From NCBI GenBank assembly GCA_028826165.1, contig JAPDFW010000058.1, positions 310,001 through 374,000 on the forward strand: a stretch of DNA of 64,000 nt, given 5' to 3'. A program made the position numbers and the translations under genes. Every line of letters begins with the position of its first letter. The first letter of the stretch is position 1. The DNA is from Anaeramoeba ignava (taxonomy: Eukaryota; Metamonada; Anaeramoebidae). This document shows, in pieces, positions 10,205 through 20,320 of this stretch. The notes beneath the pieces were generated by a model. It did not search any database. It was not told where the DNA came from and was given only the letters and a program-made list of their open reading frames with translations.

Positions 10205-10447
10205 TTTTGAAAAGAAAAAAATGAAAAAATGAATTTTGGATTTTGGATTTTAATTTTAATTTTAATTTTGATTTTAATTTTGATTTTAATTTTAATTTAA
10301 ATTTGAATTTAATATTAATTTTAATTTTAATTTTAATATTAATTTTGATTTTAATTTTAATTTTAATTTTTAATTTAATTTTAATTTTTAATTTAAATTT
10401 TAATATTAATTTTAATTTTAATTTTAATTTTGATTTTAATTTTGATT
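10205..10447. repeat. Hexamer spacer between copies E and F
   Basis: TTTTAA-type degenerate microsatellite with TTAATA and TTTTGA variants, preceded by the shared block next to the copy E start. Nothing else is seen. Confidence 0.85.
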
Positions 10448-12225
10448 TTAATTTTGATTATTAAATTTATTAATTAATAAATCAAATAAATTTGGATTTG
10501 TTTGATTTAATTGAAAATAATCAATTCCTTTTTGAATTTCATTAATAATTTCTTGTGTAATTTGGATTTCTTCTTTGATTTGATTTGAATAAATCCAATA
10601 TTCAAATATTTGAAATGATTTATTACTTAATTCACTATAATCTGTAACTTTATTTGAAGTATCTTCAGTTACAGATAAAAACATTCCTCGATATAATTCA
10701 CTTCTCATTATTAATATTAATTTTGGAAATTTATATTTCTTTTCTTTTCTTTCAATTATAAAATCTTTTTCATTTTCATTTAAATAAATTCTTTTCATTG
10801 TTTCTTCAATTTTTTCATTTAAATTTATAATTTCTTTAATTTCTGAATATAATTTTGGATTTATTATTCTGTTTGAATAAATCATTTCAAATATTTGATT
10901 TGATTCTTTAATTGATTTATTTGAAATAATTTCTTGAAGTTTTTCAATTTCATTTTGATTTTCATCTTTTAATCTATATTTCAATATTAATTTATGAGCT
11001 TCAATTATTTCTCCATTTTCGGTTTTAAATGAAATATTGCAAAATTCTTTTCTTTAGATAATTTTATCAAATCTTCTTCAAGATTGGAAAAAGAAAGAGA
11101 ATAATAAAGAAATGAATTATCATTTCCACAAGAAATATGATAATTAGAAATATCTTCATTAAATCTTAATTTAGGAAGTTCAATTTGAATTGGAATTAAA
11201 TCATTTTCTGTTGTATATCCAGTTCCTAATTCACCAGAAGAATTTGAACCAAATCCAATTAATTTTGAATTGGAAGTTAAAATCAAAGTATGAAAACATC
11301 CAACAGAAAAATCAAGAATATTATCATCATTTTCAAATAAAGATGATTTGATTTCAGTAAATTCATAAGTATCTTTGGTTTTGCCAAGTCCATTGAAAAA
11401 ATATCTTCCACATGAATAAAGTTTTCTTTTTGGATTTTCATTTTCATTTTCAATCAACATTACTGAATAAGCATATCCACATTGAATATCAATTATTTTA
11501 CCTTTTGGAATATTTTGGATTTGTGTTAATTTTTGGATTTTTTTTTCTTTTATTGATTCTCCTAATCCAAGTTGACCAAATTGATTATCACCACATCCAA
11601 ATAATTCTTGATTTGAATTTAAAAGAAAAACATGATAAGAAGAATTTCCTGAAAATATTTTAGAAACATTTTTCATCATTAAAATTGGTTTTTCTGTTTT
11701 TTTAAGTGTTTTAGAATCAAAACCAAGTTGTTCATCTTGATTTGAACCAATTCCATAAGCATTTTGATTTGAAGTTAATAAGTAAATTGAATTAAATCCA
11801 GAAACAATATCTTCAATTATTTTATCATTTGTATCTTCAATTAATGATGAAATATTGATAAATTCATTTGGATTTTTTGGATTAATATATTCTCCTTTGG
11901 CAAATACATTTCTTTCTATTGTTAAAATAGCTTCATTTTCATAACCAACAGTTACTTTTTGAATATTTTCTTCAATTTGGATTTTTTCAGGATTTTGATT
12001 TGGATATTTTTCATTTAAATATTCTATTGCTTTTCCATTTTTAAAAAGGAAAATTGTTGAAAAAAAGCATGATGAAATTTGTTTAATTTGTTTTTCATTT
12101 TCATTTTCATTTTCATTTTCATTTTCATTTTCAAATTTAAATTGAATTGGTTTTATTATTATATCTGTTTCATTTTTAATAAGAATTGGCTCTTGATTTG
12201 AACCAAAAAATAAATAATCATTCAT
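10448..12225 (-). pseudogene. RCC1-BTB array copy F, one frameshift in BTB1
   Basis: The N-terminal 395 or so residues (MNDYLFFGSN, full RCC1 region, start of BTB1) read in one frame from 12225. They go out of frame near 11055, where the sequence for LIKLFERKEFC is one base short (plus strand CTTTAGATAA where other copies have CTTTCAAATAA); a stop follows at 11005. The remaining 180 or so residues (KYRLKDENQNE, MRSELYRGMF, LLINKFNNQN) are intact in another frame down to 10448. As written, the product is a 406-residue propeller with an aberrant tail and no BTB2. The change is not a simple homopolymer slip, so it looks more like real decay than the lesions in B and G, but transcript or read evidence would decide. 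Confidence 0.75.
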
Positions 12226-12425
12226 TTTTGAAAAGAAAAAAATGAAAAAATGAATTTTGGAATTTTAATTTTAATTTTAATTTTAATTTTAATTTTAATT
12301 TTGATTTTAATTTTAATTTTAATTTAAATTAAATTTTAATTTTAATTTTGAATTTGATTTTAATTTTAATTTAAATTTTAATTTTAATATTGATTTAAAT
12401 TTTAATTTTGATTTTAATTTTGATT
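12226..12425. repeat. Hexamer spacer between copies F and G
   Basis: Degenerate TTTTAA/TTTTGA microsatellite after the shared upstream block of copy F. No gene. Confidence 0.85.
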
Positions 12426-14210
12426 TTAATTTTGATTTTGATTATTAAATTTATTAATTAATAAATCAAATAAATTTGGATTTGTTTGATTTAATTGAAA
12501 ATAATCAATTCCAGTTTGAATTTCATTAATAATTTCTTGTGTAATTTGAATTTCATCTTTAATTTGATTTGAATAAATCCAATATTCAAATATTTGAAAT
12601 GATTTATTACTTAATTCACTATAATCTGTAACTTTATTAGATTTATCTTCTGTTACAGATAAAAACATTCCTCGATATAATTCACTTCTCATTATTAATA
12701 TTAATTTAGGAAATTTATATTGTTTTTCTTTTCTTTCAATTATAAAATCTTTTTCATTTTCATTTTCATTTTCATTTAAATAAATTCTTTTCATTGTTTC
12801 TTCAATTTTTTCATTTGAATTTATAATTTCTTTAATTTCAGAATATAATTTTGGATTTATAATTCTGTTTGAATAAATCATTTCAAATATTTGATTTGAT
12901 TCTTTAATTGATTTTTTTGAAATAATTTCTTGAAGTTTTTCAATTTGATTTTGATTTTGATTTAATCTATATTTCAATATTAATTTATGAGCTTCAATTA
13001 TTTCTCCATTTTCTGTTTTAAATGAAATATTACAAAATTCTTTTCTTTCAAATAATTTTATCAAATCTTCTTCAAGATTGGAAAAAGAAGAAGGAGAATA
13101 ATAAAGGAATGAAGTGCCAACTCCACAAGAAACATGATAATTAGAAATATTTTCATTAAATCTTAATTTAGGAAGTTCAATTTGAATTGGAATAAATTGA
13201 TATTCTTCTATATCTCCAGTTCCTAATTGACCATAATTATTATATCCAGATCCTATTAATTTTGAATTGGATGTTAAAATCAAAGTATGGGAATATCCAA
13301 CAGAAAAATCAAGAATATTATCATCATTATTTTCAAATAAAGATGATTTGATTTCAGTAAATTCATAAGTATTTTCATTTTTGCCAAGTCCATTATATCC
13401 AGAAAATCCACATGAATAAAGTTTTCTTTTTAGATTTTCATTTTGATCTTCATCTTCAATCAACATTACTGAGTGAAAATTTCCACATTGAATATCAATT
13501 ATTTTGCCTTTTGGAATATTTTGAATTTTGGTTAATTTTGGATTTTTCTTTCTTTTCTTCTTGATTCTCCTAATCCAAGTTGACCATATATATTATATCC
13601 GCATCCAAATAATTCTTGATTTGAATTTAAAAGAAAAACAGAACTTGAAAAGTTTCCTGAAAATATTTTAGAAACATTTTTCATCATTAAAATTGGTTTT
13701 TCTGTTTTTGGAAGTGTTTCAGAATCAAATCCAAGTTGACAATATTGATTTAAACCAATTCCATAAGCATTTTGATTTGAAGTTAATAAGTAAATTGAAT
13801 CTCTTCCAGAAACAACATCTTGAATTATTCTATCATTTGTATCTTCAATTAATGATGAAATATTGATGAATTGATTTGGATTATTTTGGATTAATATCTT
13901 TTCCTTTGGCAAATACATTTCCTTCTTTTGTTAAAATAGCTTCATTTCGATAACCAACAGTTACTTTTTGAATATTTTTTTCAATTTGGATTTTATAAGG
14001 ATTTTGTTTTGAATTTCTTTGATTTAAATATTCTATTGCTTTTCCATTTTTAAAAAGGAAAATTGTTGCAAAGTCACTTGATGAAATTTGTTTAATTTGT
14101 TTTTCATTTTCATTTTCAAATTTAAATTGAATTGGTTTTTTTATTTTTTTTGATTTATTTTTGAAAAGTTTTGGGTATTGATTTCTTCCAAAAAATAAAA
14201 TTTCATTCAT
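12426..14210 (-). pseudogene. RCC1-BTB array copy G, two frameshifts in the propeller
   Basis: The ATG is at 14210 (MNEILFFGRNQYPKLF). The first frame runs to about 13890, where an extra T in the stretch coding NPN(P)NQFINIS shifts it. The second frame (FINISSLIED, GLNQYCQLG, GYNIYGQLG) ends near 13540. There a missing base in the run coding KI(Q)KLTKIQN returns to the original frame, which then continues through RCC1, BTB1 (EFCNISF) and BTB2 to the stop at 12426. The two shifts compensate, as in copy B. Without correction a protein could only be made in pieces. Both events lie in T-rich runs, so sequencing error is a serious alternative. This is the first copy of the array and the one next to the ankyrin-BTB gene. 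Confidence 0.7.
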
Positions 14211-14272
14211 TTTTAAAAAGTAAAAAATGAAAATTTTGATTTTGATTTTAATTTTAAATTTTAATTTTAATT

Positions 14273-16711
14273 TTAATTTTCGAAAATTAAATCAATTATT
14301 GAATTTTGATTTAATTGATAATAATCTTTTAAATCTTCAAATTCTTCGATAATTTCTTGCTTAATTTCTTTTTCAAATTCATCATGATAAAGAAAATAAA
14401 TTAATTCTTGAATTGTTTCAAATGATTTTCCTGAATAATCATGAACTTGATTCGAGGAATCTTCAACACTCAAAAACATTCCTTTGAATAATTCACTTCT
14501 CATTATTAACACTAATTTATGAACTTTGATTTCTTTTTCATCTTCTTCACAAATTATTGCAAAATCTTTCGTTTCATTTTGTTGATATAATTTATCAAAA
14601 TCTTTTAGTATTCCCTTCCTTCCTTTTTTTGATTCGAACCATTCCGAATCAAATCCTAATTCTTTAAAAAATTCTTCAATAATTGGTTTTTCTTGATCAT
14701 TTTTCTTGATATTTTTTATTGGAATTAGAATTTCCTTTCTTCTTTTTTCAAAATCACTCCATTCAATTCTGTATGAATTGCGTTCATTTCGAAGGGTTTC
14801 AAATTGATTGCATAAATCATTAAAAGTACTAAATTTTGTTGCGAAATTATCAAAATCAGGAAAGCCTGTATAAAGAAAATTCAAAGCAAATTGAACAATT
14901 TCTTTTGGTTTTTGTTGGCAAATATCAACAAAGTTTTGCAAAGTTTTTTCATCGTTATCAAATCTTGATAAAAGAATTGATTTGTGAACTGGAAATTTGA
15001 AGAAATCCTTTGATTCAATTTGATAATCGGAAAAATCTGTTGATTTCAATAAATTGTTCATATCTTCATTAAATGAATAAATTTTAGGAAAAAACTCATA
15101 AATTTCTTGTATATTTTCCCTATCTGGTAAATGAAATAAATTCGCATCGTTCATCATAAAAAACTTCACCAACTTAAAGTATTTTCTTGATTTCGCCAAA
15201 AATAAAACAATTCCACTATTTTTGCTTTTCAAATCTATATCAACTCCCTTTTCAACTAAGTATTTGGCAATTTCAAACAATTTTTCTTCGTGATCTTGTG
15301 AGTATTGGTTTCTAAAAAAATAATGCAAAAGTGATTCATTGTCAGTACTTTTTGCATTAACATCTGCTCCTTTTTCAACTAAATATTTGATGATTTCAAC
15401 TAAATTTTGATGTTGAGTTTCTTTTCGGAAATTGCAAGCATAATGCAAAGGTGTTTGATCTATTTGATTTTTTGCATTAATATCAGCTCCTTTTCCAATT
15501 AGATATTTGATTGTTTCGATTGAATTTGAGTTTTGATTTTGGCAAACTAAATGCAAAGGAGTTTCTTTTTTATTGTTTTTTGCATTAATATTTGCTCCTT
15601 TTTCAATTAGATATTTGATTGTTTCAAATGAATTTGAATTTGGATTTTGGAAATAGTATTGAAAAGAGTAAAACAAAGGTGTTTCATTATCCTTATTTTG
15701 TGCATTTAAATCACAACCTTTTCCAATTAGATATTTGATTGTTTCAAATGAATTTGAGTTTTGTTTTCGACAAACTAAATGCAGAGGAGTTTCATTTTTA
15801 TTATTTTGTGAATTCAAATCACAACCTTTTTCAATTAGATATTTGATTGCTTCAAAAGAATTTGAGTTTTGATTTTGGAAATAGTATTGAAAAGAGTAAA
15901 ACAAAGGTGTTTCATTATCCTTGTTTTTTGCATTCAAATCACAACCTTTTCCAATTAGATATTTCATAATTCCAAAAGAATTTGAATTTGGATTTCGACA
16001 AACTAAATGCAAAGGAGTTTCATTTTTATTATTTTGTGAATTCAAATCACAACCTTTTTCAATTAGATATTTGATTACTTCAAAAGAATTTGAGTTTTGA
16101 TTTTGGAAATAGTATTGAAAAGAGTAAAACAAAGGTGTTTCATTTTTATTGTTTTTTTCATTTAAATCACAACCTTTTTCAATAAGATATTTGATAATTT
16201 CAAATGAATTTGAGTTTTGATTTTGACAAAATAAATGTAAAGGAGTTTCATTGTTAGTGTTTTTTGCATTCAAATCAGAACCTTTTTCAATAAGATATTT
16301 CATAATTTCAAAAGAATTTGAATTTGGGTTTTTGTTTTGGTTTTGACAAAATAAAAGTAAAGGAGTTTCATTTGCAAAAGTTTTTTGATTTAAATCAGAA
16401 CCTTTTTCAATAAGATATTTGATAACTTCAAAAGAATTTGAGTTTTTGTTTTGATTTTGACAAAATAAAAGTAAAGGAGTTTCATTTGCAAAAGTTTTTG
16501 CATTCACATTAAGACCCTTTTCAATAAGATATTTGATAATTTCAAATGAATCTTCTTTTTTTTGAAATTTGCAAATTAAATGTAAAGGAGTTTGAAAAAT
16601 TGAATTTTTAATTGTAATATCTGCACCATTTTCTATTAAGGTTTTTATTTCTTTTATTGAACCATTTTGACAAGCTGAAAACAATTTTCGATTTTTTTCG
16701 TTTTGATTCAT
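14273..16711 (-). CDS. Ankyrin-repeat protein with tandem BTB modules
   Basis: An 812-residue intronless gene. Residues about 1-520 form a long ankyrin solenoid of some 13-14 repeats, each with the T-P-L-H or T-P-L-F turn (ETPLHLVC) and IIKYLIEKG helix; Asn/Gln/Ser runs (QNQNSNSFE) link the repeats. Several repeats are near-identical in alternation (LFYSFQYY versus LHLVCR), showing duplication of two-repeat units. Around 555-630 is a first BTB-like module (FFKFPVHKSILLS). Around 695-805 is a second (KDFAIICEED, KVHKLVLIMRSELF, GMFLSV, DYYQLNQ). The second matches BTB2 of the RCC1-BTB array closely, so the same C-terminal unit is joined to a different recognition domain. A CUL3-adaptor role is plausible but inferred. 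It lies between array copy G and guanylate kinase, on the same strand. Confidence 0.9.
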   Translation of the reverse strand: MNQNEKNRKLFSACQNGSIKEIKTLIENGADITIKNSIFQTPLHLICKFQKKEDSFEIIKYLIEKGLNVNAKTFANETPLLLFCQNQNKNSNSFEVIKYLIEKGSDLNQKTFANETPLLLFCQNQNKNPNSNSFEIMKYLIEKGSDLNAKNTNNETPLHLFCQNQNSNSFEIIKYLIEKGCDLNEKNNKNETPLFYSFQYYFQNQNSNSFEVIKYLIEKGCDLNSQNNKNETPLHLVCRNPNSNSFGIMKYLIGKGCDLNAKNKDNETPLFYSFQYYFQNQNSNSFEAIKYLIEKGCDLNSQNNKNETPLHLVCRKQNSNSFETIKYLIGKGCDLNAQNKDNETPLFYSFQYYFQNPNSNSFETIKYLIEKGANINAKNNKKETPLHLVCQNQNSNSIETIKYLIGKGADINAKNQIDQTPLHYACNFRKETQHQNLVEIIKYLVEKGADVNAKSTDNESLLHYFFRNQYSQDHEEKLFEIAKYLVEKGVDIDLKSKNSGIVLFLAKSRKYFKLVKFFMMNDANLFHLPDRENIQEIYEFFPKIYSFNEDMNNLLKSTDFSDYQIESKDFFKFPVHKSILLSRFDNDEKTLQNFVDICQQKPKEIVQFALNFLYTGFPDFDNFATKFSTFNDLCNQFETLRNERNSYRIEWSDFEKRRKEILIPIKNIKKNDQEKPIIEEFFKELGFDSEWFESKKGRKGILKDFDKLYQQNETKDFAIICEEDEKEIKVHKLVLIMRSELFKGMFLSVEDSSNQVHDYSGKSFETIQELIYFLYHDEFEKEIKQEIIEEFEDLKDYYQLNQNSIIDLIFEN

Positions 16712-16825
16712 TTGCTTTTTTTTTTGTTTTTAAAAAATTTTTTATTAAAGAGAAAAATAAAAAATGAAAAATGAAGAAAATTTTTGCTTTTTCTTTTTTT
16801 TTTTTTTGAAAGAAAATGAATTCAA

Positions 16826-19800
16826 TTAATTCTTTTCAAAGAAATTGAATTGTTTTCCAAATTTTTCCAAAAGAATTTCTTTTAATTTTTTGTAAGAAAT
16901 TTTTAAGTCATCATTAACTAATATTTGGTCAAAATGTTGAGGATTTTTTTCTGAAAATTCGATTTCTTTTTTTGCATTTTCCAATCTTTCATTAATTTTT
17001 TCATCAGATTCAGTTCTTCTTCCTCTTAATCTTCTTTCAAGTTCTTCAAATGAAGGAGGTAATAAGAAAATTGAAAAAGATTTAAAATCGGATTTTTTCA
17101 AGTTAATTGCTCCTTTAATACTGACATCCATAATAGAAATTTGTCCATTTTTAGTTATTCTTTCAATTTCTGATTTACTTGTTCCATAAAAATTGGAATG
17201 AACTTCATCGAATTCGAGCATTTCATTGTTTTCAATTTTTTCTTTCATCTTTTTTACAATTGATATAAAATTGATATAAAATTGAATTAAAATTGAATTA
17301 AAATTGAATTAAAATTGAATTAAAATTGAATTAAAAGAATTAAAATTGAATTAAAATTGATTTAAAATTTAATTAAAATTTAATTAAAATTTAATTAAAA
17401 TTTAATTAAAATTAATATAAAATTGATATAAAATTGATTTAAAATTAATTAAAATTGATATAAAATTGATTTAAAATTGATTTAAAATTGATATAAAATT
17501 GATTTAAAATTAATATAAAATTAATATAAAATTAATATAAAATTAATATAAAATTAATATAAAATTAATATAAAATTAATATAAAATTGATATAAAATTG
17601 ATATAAAATTAATTTAAAATTGATATAAAATTGATTTAAAATTGATATAAAATTGATATAAAATTGATTTAAAATTGATATAAAATTAATTTAAAATTGA
17701 TATAAAATTGATTTAAAATTGATATAAAATTAATTTAAAATTGATATAAAATTGATATAATTCTAAAATTGATTTAAAATTGATATAAAATTGATATAAA
17801 AATTGATTTAAAATTGATTTAAAATTGATTTAAAATTGATATAAAATTGATTTAAAATTGATTTAAAATTGATTTAAAATTGATTTAAAATTAATATAAA
17901 ATTTAATTAAAATTGATTTAAAATTGATTTAAAATTAATATAAAATTGATATAAAATTGATATAAAATTGATATAAAATTGATATAAAATTGATATAAAA
18001 TTGATATAAAATTGATTTAAAATTGATTTAAAATTAATATAAAATTGATTTAAAATTGATTTAAAATTGATATAAAAATTGATATAAAATTGATTTAAAA
18101 TTGATATAAAAATTGATTTTAAAATTGATTTAAAATTGATATAAAATTGATATAAAATTGATTTAAAATTGATATAAAATTGATTTAAAATTGATATAAA
18201 ATTGATATAAAAATTAATATAAAATTAATTTAAAATTGATATAAAATTGATATAAAATTAATATAAAATTAATATAAAATTGATATAAAAAAAATTTAAA
18301 ATTAATTTAAAATTGATTTAAAATTGATTTAAAATTGATTTAAAATTGATATAAAATTGATTTAAAATTGATTTAAAATTGATTTAAAATTAATTTAAAA
18401 TTGATATAAAATTGATTTAAAATTGATATAAAATTGAATTAAAATTAATATAAAATTGATTTAAAATTAATATAAAATTGATTTAAAATTGATATAAAAT
18501 TAATTTTAAAATTGAATTAAAATTGATATAAAATTAATATAAAATTGATATAAAATTGATTTAAAATTGATATAAAATTGATATAAAATTGATTTAAAAA
18601 TTGATTTAAAATTGATTTAAAATTTATTTAAAATTGATATAAAATTGATTTAAAATTGATTTAAAATTGATTTAAAATTGATTTAAAAATTGATTTAAAA
18701 TTGATTTAAAATTAATATAAAATTGATATAAATTAATATAAAATTGATATAAAATTGATATAAAAATTGATATAAAAATTAATTTAAAATTGATATAAAA
18801 TTGATTTAAAATTAATTTAAAATTGATATAAAATTGATATAAAATTGATTTAAAATTGATTTAAAATTAATATAAAATTGATTTAAAATTGATTTAAAAT
18901 TGATTTAAAATTGATATAAAATTGATATAAAATTGATTTAAAATTGATATAAAATTAATATAAAATTGATATAAAATTGATATAAAAATTGATTTAAAAT
19001 TAATATAAAATTGATATAAAATTGATATATAAAAATTGATTTAAAATTGATTTAAAATTAATATAAAATTGATATAAAATTGATATAAAATTAATTTAAA
19101 ATTGATTTAAAATTGATTTAAAATTGATTTAAAATTGATATAAAATTGATATAAAATTAATATAAAATTGATATAAAATTGATTTAAAATTGATTTAAAA
19201 TTGATTTAAAATTGATTTAAAATTGATATAAAATTGATATAAAATTGATTTAAAATTGATTTAAAAATTGATATAAAATTGATTTAAAATTGATTTAAAA
19301 TTGATATAAAATTGATATAAAATTGATTTAAAATTGATATAAAATTGATATAAAATTGATTTAAAATTGATATAAAATTGATTTAAAATTGATATAAAAT
19401 TAATATAAAATTGATTTAAAATTAAAATTTTAAAATTGATATAAAATTGATATAAAATTGATATAAAATTGATATAAAATTGATATAAAATTGATATAAA
19501 ATTGATTTAAAATGACTTAAAATTGATATAAAATTGATATAAAATTGATTTAAAATTGATATAAAATTGATATAAAATTGATATAAAATTGATATAAAAT
19601 TAATATAAAATTAATATAAAATTAATATAAAATTAAATTAAAATTGATTTAAAATTAATTTAAAATTTAATTAAAATTGATATAAAATTGATTTAAAATT
19701 GATTTAAAATTGATTTAAAATTGATTTAAAATTGATATAAAATTGATATAAAATTAATATAAAATTAATTGATATAAAATTGATATAAAATTGATATAAA

Positions 19801-20181
19801 ATTGATATAAAATTAATATAAAATTGATATAAAATTGATATAAAATAGATATAAAATTAATTAAAATTAATTAAAATTGATATAAAATTGATATAAAATT
19901 GATTTAAAATTAATTTAAAATTGATTTAAAATTTATTTAAAAATGTTTTAAATGTTTTTAAATTTGTTTAGAATTAAAATTTGTTAAAAATCTACTTGTT
20001 CTTTCGTTATAAAATAATAATGTTTGCCATCAACTTCATTTCCTCTAAGAGAACGAGTTGTATGAGAAATTGAAAAAGAAAATTTAGAAGGAAAAGTTCG
20101 TAAAAATTCATTTGCTAAAGTACTTTTACCAACACCAGAAGGACCAACAAAAATTAACATAGAAATTAGATTCTCAACCAT
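16826..20181 (-). CDS. GUK1: Guanylate kinase, two exons with a 2.7-kb satellite intron
   Basis: Exon 1 is 20181-19996 and exon 2 is 17248-16826, giving about 202 residues, the normal length. It phosphorylates GMP to GDP with ATP. Exon 1 carries the P-loop GPSGVGKST, the GMP-binding SHTTRSLRG and YYFITKEQ. Exon 2 starts at Met-Lys-Glu and continues with FYGTSKSEI, the MDVSIKG strand and the arginine-rich lid RLRGRRTESDE. The join Q|M aligns without gap to human GUK1 and is in phase 0; the donor is GTAGAT and the acceptor AAAAG. An ATG seven codons further upstream (20202) is possible, but the nearer one leaves the P-loop at the usual place. The gene is divergent from the LRR-PP2C gene. The Q of the family D-x-Q-G stretch is Lys here; the catalytic P-loop Lys is present. 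Confidence 0.9.
17249..19995. repeat. Guanylate kinase intron, 11-bp minisatellite
   Basis: The intron is 2747 bases. Almost all of it is tandem copies of TAAAATTGATA and its variants (TTTAAAATTGA, ATAAAATTAAT), period 11 with occasional 10- or 12-base units. Near the exon 2 side (17270-17410) the unit is AATTAAAATTG. It contains no coding frame. The GT end lies at 19994-19995 and the AG end at 17249-17250 on the minus strand. Confidence 0.88.
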
Positions 20182-20320
20182 TTTTTTTTTGAAAGTAAAC
20201 AAAAAAATAATTTCATTTTTTTATTTTCAATTTTTTTCTTTTTTTCTTTTTTTAAAAATTATTTTTAAAAATTTTTGTTGTATTTCAAAATAAATTAATT
20301 CAAAATACAAAATAAATTAA
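20182..20320. promoter_or_regulatory. Divergent promoter region, guanylate kinase / LRR-PP2C
   Basis: Only about 140 bases separate the two divergent starts, so both promoters must lie here or overlap the genes. It holds A- and T-runs and a TTTCATTTTTTT element on the plus strand near 20212, similar to elements upstream of other genes in the window. Direct evidence for a promoter is lacking. Confidence 0.4.

Noticed and set aside
17249-19995. Guanylate kinase split as two separate genes or pseudogene fragments
   Set aside because: The two parts join exactly at GT/AG in phase 0, with a gap-free match to the family, and are in the right order on the same strand.
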